Assembly (NCBI GenBank): GCA_005406025.1
Contig: BGZK01000714.1
Location: 124,001-188,000 of the forward strand
DNA length: 64,000 nt
Source: Eumeta japonica
Taxonomy: Eukaryota > Arthropoda > Insecta > Lepidoptera > Psychidae
Reading direction: 5' to 3'
Shown here: positions 1 to 12,900 of the stretch, piece by piece
How positions within the stretch are numbered: position 1 is the first letter of the stretch
How the letters are laid out: each line of letters starts with the position of its first letter
The notes under the pieces: generated by a model
Database searches by the model: none
What the model was told of the DNA's origin: nothing
What the model saw: the letters and a program-made list of their open reading frames with translations, nothing else
Position numbers and translations under genes: made by a program

Positions 1-1476
1 CTAATCATGTGATTATTAGTATCTATTTGGACAATTAAAAATCAGGTGTTGAATTTTCAAAATTTACTAACTTACTTTAATTTTTCAGGGAAAAATATTT
101 TTCATGAGCACGTTAAACTCAAACGCGAATATTTAACAGAATTTTTATTTAATTCAATAATTGCGTGAATTGCTGAGGAAATAGAAAAAAACATCGACGA
201 AACGCTAATAAATTATGAAAATTTAACATCTGATTTTTAATTACATAAATACCCAACAATCGATCACATATTGAACATGGATGATATCATAAACTACTTA
301 CAAAGAATGATCACGGACAGTCTAATAGTGATGAAAGCCGAGTGCTAAAACGCTCGGTTTCCAATTACAAGCTAATGTTTCGAATTCTGTATGAACAGAG
401 CTTTCGTAAACAAAATATATTATGTATATTTTTTTATTTAACAAAAACCCTCGGCAACGGTGAAACTAAACATAGCGAGAAAGCTCCGCATTTCGAGGGT
501 ACACCAAAAAAATATCCGACGATAAACTCCGAAACTGCCTCTTTGGGTGTAACGAGCTACGGAACCAAGTATGCAGCTACTGTGGCGTTTCTGACTACCC
601 CGAATTAGCATAAACGGCGTGAATATGTACACAAAACGTAAAGACCAATGTGCTGTGTCTGTTGCGAATTTGATGATGGCGTTTGGAACTAATTCACGTT
701 TTTGGCTGGAACGATATTTCGCGCTTGTGAACCTTGTACGTTATAGGAAAATGTGTGCTTCTTTGTCTAGAAGACACTATTTTCTCAGATCAGAATAAAA
801 CATTGCCGCCTAGATCTTCCCTACCCATCAATCTTATTTGAATTTGAGTTGAATTATCTAAGTTAGTGTATCTTAAAATCCAAAGGTCTGTCTTAATTTA
901 GCCTCAGTATCATAAGTAGGTATTAAGTTAAATTATATCGTGCAGACAGAAGGAACGAATATTTTTTGTTTAGATAGATTCACGAGTTTGTATAATTCAC
1001 TTAGAGATATAACGTTTCTGCAAATTCACTACTCTCTTTTATGAGTATTTAAACAAACGAGTTTTGCTCGGCGTTTTTCAAATTTGTCGTGGGAATATGA
1101 TAACATCCCAAGGGAAAAAAATGCTTATGTTAATGTCCAAAAATATTTTTTTATATACAAATACACTATATTTGTATATAAATACTTACTCATAAAGTAT
1201 AACATTTACGCACGTATTTTAATTATGTAGTGCAATCTATAGTTTATCTCATTTATTAACACGCTTTTATAAGCTTCACCTGTATGTATGTCTGTAACCG
1301 ACTCCTTTACACTTGATTTTGTTCCACTTTACACGAACAGATTTAATTTAAACTTTGTACACATATCAAGAACCAATGACAATCAATAATTTGATAAGTT
1401 TATCTCATTATCCTGATCAGGATCGCCAGGATCGAATAATTTCGTCGCGTATCGTCTGCGTGAGAGCAAGTGGCTT

Positions 1477-1532
1477 ATTACTGTTACTAAATTCTATTAC
1501 TGTTTTGTAATAAAATTTAGTAACAGTAGTAA
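1477..1532. repeat. Short inverted repeat (hairpin)
   Basis: Arms of about 24 bp around TTACTGTTACTAAATT at the left and its reverse complement (AATTTAGTAACAGT) at the right, separated by about 6 bases, with one or two mismatches. Could be a tiny foldback remnant; no function inferred. Confidence 0.7.
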
Positions 1533-1596
1533 GCATTATTATTAATTCAACTATTGTTACAAATTTTTAACAATCAATCCAACTAAAAAGTGAAAA

Positions 1597-1896
1597 ATAA
1601 ATATAGTTTAAAAAACTAAAGAATACGCTTTTAAAGCACATCAAATTAAAAAGTGAAAAATAATTCTGAATATGAGCCGAAAAAAATAATAAACAATGAC
1701 GAAAAATACTAGTATTATTGTGGTCTATATATGAAAAATGTGGCACAAAGCGCCCCACGCTTTTTCCTCAATAATACTAATATTTTTTGTCATTGTTTAT
1801 TATTTTTTTTGGCTCATATTCAGAATTATTGTTCACTTTTTAGTTTGATGTGCTTTAAAATCGTGTTTTTTAGTTTTTTTTTAAACTATATTTATT
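1597..1896. repeat. Long foldback element (about 125-bp arms)
   Basis: The left arm 1597-1722 and right arm about 1770-1896 are reverse complements at high identity; shared landmarks include the 15-mer ATTCTGAATATGAGC and AAAGCACATCAAA, both present inverted on the other side. The arms are separated by about 50 bases. No duplicated target site was recognised at the outer borders, so the class of element is not assigned. It resembles foldback or MITE-type non-autonomous DNA transposons. Confidence 0.8.
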
Positions 1897-2525
1897 GCTA
1901 ATTGCCGTTCAGAATCAATAACACATTAATAATGTAATCACCGTAAAAATTCACAAGATGGCGCTAAATAAAGCAACGTTTAAATTTTTTATTAATTTAA
2001 GAATTGCTCTCTCGAACTGATAAGATGCATGTGCATATTATGCACGTTACGAATGCTACGCACCCACCTTCCACCGTGCCTCATGCAGCGGCGCGAAGAG
2101 CAAAACCGGTATCGAACAGCGACCTCTGTCTCTCAGCGATAAATCGTCGTATAAATGTTCTGTTTATCCTTTGGTTGCGCAATGGCACGAGCCAGTGCCG
2201 GAAGCGTACACTGGAACATCGGACGCCATGTTGATGCTGTTATATTTAGACGAGTGCAACATATATACATGCAATAAGAGGATAGCGAGAAAAAATCAGT
2301 ACGTAAAATATATTTGAAAATAACTACTTTGAGAGCATTAGCAACGTTGAAAAAATATATTTCAGCGGTTTTTAGAATTACGCTCTGTCTGTCTGTGCAT
2401 TTGTAATTTAGTTAAGTAATTTATTTTTATCGACATACCCTGTTGTGTAGGCCCTACTTCCCAGCTTGGCTAGTCAGAATCGGAAATGAAATAGCTTTTT
2501 TTTGCTTAAAGGGATAAACAAGCAT

Positions 2526-2800
2526 GTGAGCCACCACAGAGTAGGTGATCACCGTAGACCATGGATACCCACAATTTCAGACGAAATACTAGTGCGTTGT
2601 CGACCCCTTAGGAAGGAATGGGATATCCCATGAGTCGCGCCGTGGAGCTTTTAGGAAGGAATAAGAAATATGATGAAAGGGGATGTGGACCACAGGAACA
2701 TACACTCACAGGACGAAATGCAACAGAAAACTGTCACTTCACGGCAGTATTCTGCGAGAGTGTGTTGTTTCCCGGTCGAGCCGGCTCATTTTCGCTTTGC
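2526..2800 (+). repeat. SINE-like dispersed repeat, copy 1
   Basis: Contains a GATCACCG...CCATGGA...CACAATTTCAG block, then AGTGCGTTGTCGACC, then a GAGAGTGTG block followed by GGTCGAGCCGGCTC. The same ordered blocks recur at 13518-13755 (same strand) and, reversed, at 10168-10345 and 63645-63820. This looks like a non-autonomous retroelement family widespread in Lepidoptera; the family name is not assigned. Ends are approximate. The 108-codon ORF at 2618-2944 is a by-product. Confidence 0.6.
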
Positions 2801-3778
2801 AACCAAGTTGACCACACAAACTGCTACGTAAACCGCAACACTTCTAGAGTTCATGGAAAAACTGAAATTTTATTGGAAAGCGTTGCTTCTGCTGTGAACT
2901 CAATTCATTTTATATGTTCTCATCAAATAGATCAAAATCCGTAAGAACAATTTATATTTCAATACATTTCGTCACAAAAAAATATAGACAGAAGTGCAAT
3001 TTAAACGTTGTTTTGATTATTGAGTATTCTTTCCCATTCTGAAGGGACACATTAAGCCTCCGGTTACGGACGTTATCACAGTATCGGCGACAGCGGTTGT
3101 TATCAATCTCCGTCTAGCACTCTGTCGGTGTGGTGGGCTCGACGACCACGGCCCTCGATCTATTAAATAAATAAAAAAAAATGTAGGAGGGCACATTTTA
3201 GAAGCGGGGTGATTAAAACTTGACTAAAAAACAATCCCTTTATGTGCCTTTTTATTTTATTTCGATAAATTAAAATAAAAGACAAACTCCATTAAAGAAC
3301 TCGGCAATAATTTCATTACGAAGAAGTATAGATATTGGTGAAAACGTTGACGCCAAATTATTGCAAAAACAACCGGGTTTTAAGATCGAAAATTCGGGGG
3401 AATACGAATCATTTATTCTGGACAACCAATTTTATGGATAACAGCCCTGATCCCGTCGAATGCCTCAATGAGCAACCCCTAGTGTATGATTTACATTAAC
3501 ATCGTGGCTTTTTTTTCCTTTATGTAAAACCTCGTGCGGGTTTCTCCTTCGACATTTCATTTCACCGTTAACGGATGGCATTGTACGAACAAATGCATTT
3601 GAGTTTATTAAAGTCATGAAGCGAGCTTGAGTCGGAACTTTCGCCCTACGGATTAAGAGTTGGCGGGCGTCCCACCATCGTACCACCAATGTGATGAATG
3701 TCAAGTTTCACGAGCTCGCATACCTATGTTGTCAAGCTGGTATCATCAATGGTACAGGTGTGTGGTTTAATTTTGCAG

Positions 3779-3969
3779 TGGCGGTATGCGTCGTGCGGCG
3801 AGGTGCTGGCCGCGTGGCTGGCTTGCGCGCTCGGCTGTATCTGCGCTTGCGCACTGGTGTTCGCGATCGTCATCTACGGCGAGCTGACGGCGCTGTTCGT
3901 GGCGCGGCACAGCGCGGCCGACACGCCGCCCGCGCCGGTGCTATCGCTCTTCGGCGGGGGGCAGCACCT
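3779..3969 (+). CDS. ABCB1: ABCB exon 1 of window: first transmembrane helix
   Basis: Starts after TTTTGCAG and ends at GTAAGT. Begins WRYASCGEV, the pre-TM1 motif of MDR proteins, followed by a hydrophobic helix. Starts in phase 0, leaves 2 nt. The upstream ATG at 3698 lies before the acceptor and is not used as the start. Confidence 0.9.
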
Positions 3970-6900
3970 GTAAGTCTAGACTGGCAATGTTTCTAATTAA
4001 TTATACTCGCTACAGTTTTGACCGAATTTGCCTGTCATTTAGATCGTAAGTGATTACGTCCGTCAAACTTTACGACTGAGATCGATTGCAGCTCTTTGAG
4101 AGTTATCGTGTTTGTCAAACTGCTTGACTGTGATTGGTGATGCTTTAAGATTTATTTTCAGACTTACCAGTATTGATCAATGAACTGATCACGTTTGACA
4201 CCATTATTTGCAAGCTGTTATAAATCATGTAAAGACTGTTGTTTAATGCGAGTTTTTTATAGCGTAGTTGGTATAGTTACCTGTTATGACTGATAATATG
4301 TCAATTATTTTAATAAAAATGTATTTAATTCATCAGGAATTTTTATTGCGTTTTAAAGCTATGAAGAGCTATATTATTAAGAGTGTTAAGCACAAAGTAA
4401 TAATATAGTATACAACGTTTTTACATCAAACCAGAGAGACTGATATTGCAGTAAGTCACTGCATCAAACACTAATTACATTATTTAATTAAAAGTAAATT
4501 ATTTTGCAGTCTATAATTCCCTGACAAATCGTAGATTGTTACGGTGTTGAAACTCGAATTTAGTTAACTCATTCAACTGATTCTCAAAGAGTAATTTTTG
4601 TATTAGAAGGGTACTTTGGTAGGTCACTTTGTGTAGGAGAACAATCTAGAAAGTTCTCGAAAACTCTCGGGCGTCATAAATACCCAATGTCGGATCTGTA
4701 AACATCTACTTGTGTAGATGTCGCTACTGTCGACCGGCGTACCGTTACCGTAAAGGCTATTAGAAACATCAGTACTACTAGATGGCGCTAATATGAATAG
4801 TCGTGTGGCGTATAAATAGTAAATAGTAAAATTAAAAGCACTATCGAAGTCAAATACGCATGAAAATATTAAAATTAATATGAGTGAAAGAAGCGAGGGA
4901 AGTCTGTCAGGATCGTAAGAAGTGGAAGGATGTAGAGGCTGCGTATCCCTTTGGGAACGAGGCGTGAAATTATGTATGCGCGTGCGCACAAATTTTCAAT
5001 TTGTGGTTTAGTTATTATGACGACGGAGTTTTTGCTACTCCGTCGTTACTACCAATGACGCGAGAGCAAAGCCCCAAGCGAAGACGCTCTAAGGAACTCT
5101 CCATGTAATGTATTTTTTAACTTCTATCTTCTAACATAATCTTCAAGTATGATGAATTTTCACTTAATAATTGATTTGTGTTGTTAAAAATTAATTTGAC
5201 AAAAATCGTGGAGGAGTCGCTTAGTTTAGCTTTGAAAATAACATAGTTTAAATAAAATGGTTCAAAAGTTGTTTAAAAATGAGGTTTTATGAAAAACCTC
5301 AAAAATGATGTCGCTGGACGATTTTCAAAAGTCCAAATTCCGTTTTTTTCAATTTGTAAAATGCGCTAAATTTTTGTGTGTCAAAAAACCTAAAGTAAAA
5401 TTTACAAAATGTACGGTGATCACAACAGTCACCGAACAGCAATTATAGAAGTTTAGCGACACAAGCCACGGTCGCGAATCAGATGGACGCATATACTTTA
5501 CTATATACTTAATGAAATCTATCTTGAATACTTATTAAGGAAAGCACACTGTATTAAGGCAGGTAAATTAAGCTGCCGGTCACGGTCGGTGATATCTCAG
5601 TCGACAGGCGCACCCAGAAGTCTTAGGGCGGTCAGATAATGTATCGTAGTAGATTAGGTTACTGTGCTCTTTTCCACCAGCTTGCATTAGGTTCTGGTAC
5701 AAATGACACAAAGTTTCACAACCGAGACGACCCTTGCTACCTTGCAGTGCAACGGCTCGAAGCTGATTCGTGCATTTTTTGACTCAGGCGCTAGGTGTCG
5801 CCAACGTCTCTCTTTTTTCTCTTCTTTCTCTTTCTCTGTCTCACCTAAAACTTCTCCTGTCGCAGTCAAAGAGGCGACCGGCCGGCGCACATGGACGCGC
5901 TAGTCGCCGACAGCGTGGCGTTCGCGTGGGCGTCGCTGGTCGCGATCGCGGCGCAGATAGGCTGCGCTGCCGCGGCCGTCGCGGTCGCGAACCGCGGCGC
6001 CGATTCGCACATGCTGCGCGTGCGCCGGGCGCTGCTCACCGCCGTGCTGACGCAGGAGTTGGCGTGGTTCGACACTGAAAAGACTACGGACATCGCCTCC
6101 ACGCTCACAGAGTAAGTATAATGGCTTCTCAAACGTTTTGGTAATTATAAAAACTAAGATTAATCGGGGCTATAATTTTGAAATATTATGCAAATATCAT
6201 AAACAATATTACGATATAAAATAATTTTATATGAAATTTTCTCAGTGGAAAATAATATGCGAAACGCTAAGTTGATCAAAGCTCCGAGAGGCTTCACAGC
6301 TTTATAACTATTGATTGTACTAGCTCGGAAAGTAAGGAAAGGGTCGACCTATATAGGGACCGTTTCAAATGAATGTCTGTCGTATCATTGGAAGCAAAGT
6401 CACATGCATAAGTTAGTCTAATGTAAATATGTGTTTCTACATCATGTGTTGCGTTCGTTTGCAGGTTTCGGATAATATTATAAACTCGTGTGCTCGCTTT
6501 TGGGATTAACCGTTGGTTAAGCTTTCACGATAAAATAACTGAACCGATTTAGATGATATTTGGTACAAGAATATATTTTTGGTCCGTATTACGTAATTCT
6601 ATCACGAAGAAATGTACGGCTAGGAATAAATCGACCAAACGTTTGAAACCATAAACGAACACGAATTAAATAATTACCAAAACTTAGGGCAATTTTTATC
6701 GCCTTTTTACAATGTGCCCTGATCCGTGAACCTGTTTATATTATATTTTTTATGATAAGTATTTTATATCGTAGTCCAGAATACACACTCAATATATGTA
6801 AAAACTTCATAACAATTTGTTCAGTTCTTTCGGAGATTAGCGCAGATAAATGACAAATAGACAGGTATAAATACTGAATTTTATTAATTATTCAATTTTG

Positions 6901-9900
6901 AAATTCGATAATATTAAACTATATTTATGGATTTAAAATATACTGCTTTCGTTTCTTACAACCATTGTTTAAGCGTACGCATAGCACAGCTCATCAGTAT
7001 CAATGTCATGCGCAGGCAAACGGAACGCGTGCGCGCCGGCGTCGGCGAGCAGATCGCGATGTTCTCGTACCTGGCCGGCTCGGCCGTGGCGGGGTCGCTG
7101 CTGGCGCTGGCGCACGGCTGGCAGCTGACGCTGGCCGGTCTCGCCGTCGTGCCGCTGTCCGTCGCCTCGTCGGCGCTCATGTCGCTGGTGAGTCTATTTT
7201 TGAGTTTTTAGGGTCAACGCGTTAGCCCCCTACGATTTTTTTCATTCAGATCTACGATCTCGCACTCAAGCCGTCCACGCCGGCCCAGCAAAGGGCCAGG
7301 TACGGGCGACCGTTGGCGTCGAATTGAAGAGGACTTCCGGGACAATCGGATTAACGTGTTCTCGGAACGAGTGCTTTTGGTCGGAATCGAGTTACAGAAC
7401 TTGTTATCTGTTCGTCAGTGCCCACCATTTGAACCCAGTAGCATCTTATTCGAAGGCAAAACTCTAGCGACTCAGCCGCAACCCACTCTAATGCCTCTCT
7501 AAGATGGCCTATCTTAACAGAGGCTTAATCCGAACGAATGCATGAGCAATTCTTTGAATACGACAAGACTTATATAATGTATTAGGCGCCGGGAGGGAGA
7601 TGCAAGCGTATGCATTTGCACTCCTCGGTTTTGTTTACGTGAAAAGAAAATGCATTGAAAAAGATATATAAATACAATGTCTATTATTAATATGCACCTT
7701 CCTGACAATTTTTGTATCTGATTGTGCAGGCGCTCAAACGTACATGACGGACGTTTCATGAAAAAAGTTGATTTTATAATGAATTCTAGAAAAATAGCTT
7801 TGTGCAATTTACGTCTGTCGATAATATTATCATAATTAACGACGACGACCATATTATACAGAACTAAAACGGAATTAAATGTAATCGGGTGTGCAGTATC
7901 AAGCCCGCTTCTCTGCGCGGGAGTCGACGGCGCTGGGCGTGGCCAGCCGCTCCGCAGAGGAGGCGCTGGCGGCCGTCAGGACCGTGGCCGCCTTCGGCGG
8001 GGAAAAGGTCGAGGTCACGAGGTAAGGTCACAGGAAAACCTTGTAAACTCTGGTCACGCAAAACGATGCCTTACCGTAATCTATCACATAACTAGTATTT
8101 CATATACAAATTATTATTGTATGGGATATGTTACCTACTAAACTTATATATTGACGTGATTAACTCAAATAAGTTCTTTAAGTCATTCCAATTATTACCC
8201 TACGCCCTAATAATTTTTAATGTAATATCCTAAATTTAAACATTTTATAGATTAATTTTGAAAACTATGACAGAGTCTTGATATAAGTGGAATAAAGTCT
8301 ATGGTATATATTAATTAATAAAATCATATTTTATGGAAACTCGAATTTCATATAGATATTTCTCATAGTAAAATTAAGTTAGCATTTATTCTACTCATAA
8401 GAATTAAAATCCTTTGAATATCACCCCTTCGGTGAAAAATAAATTAAAAAAAAATACATCTTCAGGTACGAAGACTTACTCCGGTCTGCTGACAAGTGGG
8501 GAAAGAAGAGAGTCATAGCGACTGCCGCCGGCGCAGGGATGGGGTGGCTGCTCACGTACGCGCTGAACGCCGTGGTGCTGTGGTACGGCTCGGCGCTGGT
8601 CGCTAGAGACCTGCCGCTGCCGCCAGAGGACAGGGAGTACCATCCGGGCGTCGTGGTCACCATACTGTTCACCACCTTCGCCGCAGCTCAGAACATAGCC
8701 CTCTGTCAGCCGCATTTGGAAACTTTCGCCGGGGCGAGGGGCGCGGCCGCGGCGATCTATAAACTGCTGGAGAGGAAGCCCCAGCTGAAAGACGAGGGCA
8801 GAATCAAACCTCAGACTTGGAGGGGCGAAGTCAGATTCGAGGATGTGCGCTTCAACTATCCCGCGAGGCCTGATGTCAAGGTAATCAACGGAGCATCGCC
8901 GGATTTATATTGAAAGCGTATAAGTATTGCATTATGAGGGTGTTATAACGGGAACACAACGTAAAGTACAGCGCACGAAACTCTGGCGCTGTGAAGTTAG
9001 TCGCAAAAGCCTCGCAATGGCGAGAAATAGGAACGCGGGGGAGAAAAAGAAAGGGTCGGGGAGCGCTGAACTTGCGCATCGCATCATTCGCAGGCAATTC
9101 AGAGCGGCAGAGTTTCGTGCGTTGTACTGCAGTTACAGGTGGCGTTACGCCTTATGAGCGCTCGTAGAAAGTGGTAGGGTTGGTAAGGTTGGTGGTTCTT
9201 CATATAAATGGAGCGCAAAGACGAAACGCAACTGATCAACCAATAACGTAGCGGCGCTGAGCATCTTACGTGCCTCACCCGCCCTACCAAACAGACCAAA
9301 AAACGCATTCAAGGTCAGCGCTCATAAATCGTGACGGTACCTATATAAAGTTCTTGACAAACTCCGTTTAAAAACACCAATTTATTCAAAGAGAACTGAC
9401 TCTATGGACGATGGTAATGTAAAAATAAACAAGTATGTTACTAATAAATGAAAAAAACACAGAGCTTCTAAACATGAGAGTGCGTTAGCGTGACCTTGAT
9501 GTGTGCTTCTGAAATCTATATTAGTGTTTTTGAACTCTAGGGTGTTCGGCGCAGCAGGTCATTGGCCGCCGATAGCCATACAGAGAGGCACCTTCGGTGT
9601 GAATCGTACACTATTTGTCGACATACATGCGTCAAACCAATAGGCTGCATAGCATGTACTGGAGCGTGAAGCTCTTCTTTAGATGTGTGTTAGGTTTCAT
9701 AACTCCCTATATATGTATGTACCTTTCGGTTTCAAGGCGATACTCTCAACCACTAAGCCACCGCTTTCTTACATAATCTTTGATGTATCATCGGGTACAT
9801 TATGTATTTCCTTCCCCAGGTGTTGCAGGGATTCTCGCTGACCGCCAGTCCGGGCCAGACGGTGGCGCTGGTGGGTACTTCGGGTTGCGGAAAATCCACG

Positions 9901-12900
9901 GCGTTGCAACTCCTGCAGAGGTTGTACGAACCTCACTCTGGAAAGATCTACGTGGACGGCCATCTTCTGCAGGACTTGGATTTGCAGCACTACAGGATGA
10001 ATATTGGTAAATAAGCTTATTTATTTTAGACTGTTTTTCTTTGTAACTCTAAAATTCGTTTGAAAATCCACGTTCGGGGTATTGCCCTGACATCGGTGAA
10101 GGATTATTTGATGAACAAGAAACAACAAGTTTGGACGGAAAATTTGGCAACTTGGTTGCAATATGAAAATAGGTCAGCTCGACCGGTAAGACCACACTCT
10201 CACAAAAGACACACGCGAATTAACAGCTTCTGCTGTTGCGTTTTGTCTAATGAATGAGAGTTCAGTCCAACAAGTGAGAGTTCCGGCAGCTCATTCCTCC
10301 TCCATCAAAACCTTACCCTTCCATCAGATATTCTATTCCTATTATATTCTATGCCAAGACAAGATGCCAAGAGACAAGAGTCTCTCTATAGGACTATCCC
10401 TTTCATTCATTAGGCTGTGCGAGAAGGATAGCGCTGCAAAAAAACTGTTTTCTAAACTCTAAAGTGTCATAAGTGTCATGCCAGGACCGCTGGTACCGCT
10501 TTCGATATATACAAATCTCCTGTGTCTACAAACATCTTTTACAGGCTACTAGATGGCGTTTGTAAAATAATTTATCTACAAAAAAATGCATATCTTTTTA
10601 CAAACATCGCTAATTACCATAGGTATATCTTAACGGAAATGAATTTTTATTTTAGAGATGACACGTTCATTCGAAATGTCGATCTGCTATTCTATGTTTC
10701 ATCTTAACCTGTATAGTGGCTTATGCATCAAAACCTACAAAAAGATAGGGTCAATTTCGGATCTAACGTTATAATAAATTACGCATACAGTATAATATGC
10801 AGGTATGAATGCAGCAAAGAGGGTTAATAGTGTGAATTCGATTGACAAGTGTTTTTAAAATGTTTGTTATAATTTTAATATCCATCTACGAAAAGGTAAA
10901 GAAATTCAAGTAGAAATGTAAAAATTTTTAATAAGTCGTTCGCTTTACTGGTATACTGAAGCGTCATGTGCTTTCAGGTGTTGTCGGCCAGGAGCCAGTG
11001 CTGTTCAGCGGTACCGTCCGGGAGAATATAGTCCTGGGCCTTCCAGATGCCACAGAGCAGCAGATAGAAAAGGCGGCGCGGACTGCGCACGCGCACGAGT
11101 TCATTATGAAATTGCCTCAGGTGACCGCCCATGTTCCGTCTTTCACATAATTATATTATTACTACATTTTTAACACTCGAGTATTATAAAGGTATATTAC
11201 AGGGAATTTATGTATCTCTTCGTCATTAAATATTGATTTATTATAACCGATTGTTTGAAAAAAAAAAATGTACTTTTAATGTATATTTACTGCATATGTA
11301 CTTATAACATAATTTAGATCATCTTAATACAAGTCGTAAATATTTTATGATTAACAGGAATGAAGTATGATATTATACGTTCCATTGAGATCTTGGCTAA
11401 CTTCTTGATTGTGAAACAGATTCGTGAAATAAATTCATGACCGCCGATCAAAGCTTTCCATTTAAATATAAAAAATGGACGCTCAACAGACTTTACGTCA
11501 TTCGAAAGGTCTCATCAACTGAGACTAATCGTAGTAATTTAAATTTTCTATATAGATCAAGTTTATACGGATCGTCGAAGTAAGCACATGTTTATTATAG
11601 TAAAATATTACATAAAAATAGCTTTGCACCTAGCACTCATCACCGCATTATTTAGTAATTCAGAATTACTCTCTATTCTATCCTGTAAACTCAGGTACCT
11701 TCGAAATCTACCCTTTGGTCGGTAGTGCTACTTTTTCTCATAATCTTAGAATAATGTGGAGTTCTACAAACTGAAATAAGCCATTATACAATTGTGTGCT
11801 TATTCACGCATAGTTAGCTATCTGTGCCTTGTACAAAAAAATGTCAGCGAAGTCCTGAAGTAAGGCAGGCTAGGAAAATCCATAGAGAAGAACTGCTTTT
11901 GTTTAACAGAATTGATTGTCACCTTGTTCAGGGCTACGACACGCCGGTGGGTGACCGCGGCGCGCAGCTGTCGGGCGGCCAGAAGCAGCGGATAGCGATT
12001 GCGCGCGCGCTCATCCGCGACCCGCGCGTGCTGCTTCTCGACGAGCCCACGAGCGCGCTGGATCCCACGGCCGAGCGCATGGTGCAGGTGCGCAGCTCTC
12101 CTCGCCGCTTAAACCCTCCCTAACTCACCTAAACTCACTTCACTAGTCTCACCGCAGCCAGTGATTCCTTCTGTATCTGCATTCTCTCAGGATACTGCTC
12201 TTTGTGTTTTCAACAAAATATACAATGCTAACATTGTCTACTAAATTTTTATTAATTGCCCACTAAAAATTTTATTGCACAAACATCGTCTTTTCCTTCT
12301 TTGTTTCATTGTACAAGCTCATGCAACATTGCAATAACTAAAACTTATATACGAGTTAGATTATTTTAACGACATGCAGTTATTTTTCTTTAATAACGTA
12401 ACATAGAGTAAGATAAAAATTCTACGACACTCCTAAAATTTACTACAACTCATACCCGGATGGTCAGAGGTCTGTATTACCATTTTCGAATGAAGATAAA
12501 TTATGTATATATATATATATACACATAATAAAAACGATATTCATAGAACATTATAAATCTATGGTATAATAGAGATTGTAGGTACAAATATTTTCAAGAT
12601 TCAATAATGTTTTTTTATTTCGAATGATGTAAATGTGCGAATAATTCTTGACTTGACTTTTTATACAAATTGTACATATTTTGCGATTCGAACAAAGCCT
12701 CCTAACGTTAAAATAAAATCTTTGTAAGCTAAACGTCAAAGACAGTCTTCGTATAAAAACGATCAAGTCGAAATAATGAATAGATCAAATTATGTGTTCC
12801 TTTTCTTTATTTTTATTTTAGCAAAGACAATTACAAACAATTAATATTAAGTATTTGCCAACTGAAAGCCATATCATCGTAATTTATACCTGTATTTTAA

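Larger units (their letters stand above)
1..3778. other. Upstream flank of the ABCB gene (non-coding)
   Basis: No convincing coding exon seen. The ABCB gene begins in this window with an internal exon, so a short N-terminal exon (expected to encode a few tens of residues and to end in phase 0) lies either here unrecognised or before position 1. The stretch holds a hairpin at 1477-1532, a 300-bp foldback at 1597-1896 and a SINE-like copy near 2526-2800. A repeat-like GC-richer stretch at about 3049-3160, ending in an A-rich tail, could not be assigned. Short ORFs here (for example 342-608) have no recognisable protein features. Confidence 0.6.

Noticed and set aside
3698..3778. ATG at 3698 as the ABCB start
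   Set aside because: The coding similarity begins exactly at 3779 after a good acceptor (TTTTGCAG), and the upstream residues look random.
4624..4989. 121-codon reverse ORF in ABCB intron 1
   Set aside because: No recognisable domain, and antisense to a gene; the surrounding sequence looks like repeat debris.
5018..5047. Hairpin GACGACGGAGT / ACTCCGTCGTT as a terminator or miRNA
   Set aside because: An 11-bp perfect stem with a 7-base loop is too short for a miRNA precursor, and intrinsic terminators do not apply here; probably incidental or a repeat fragment.
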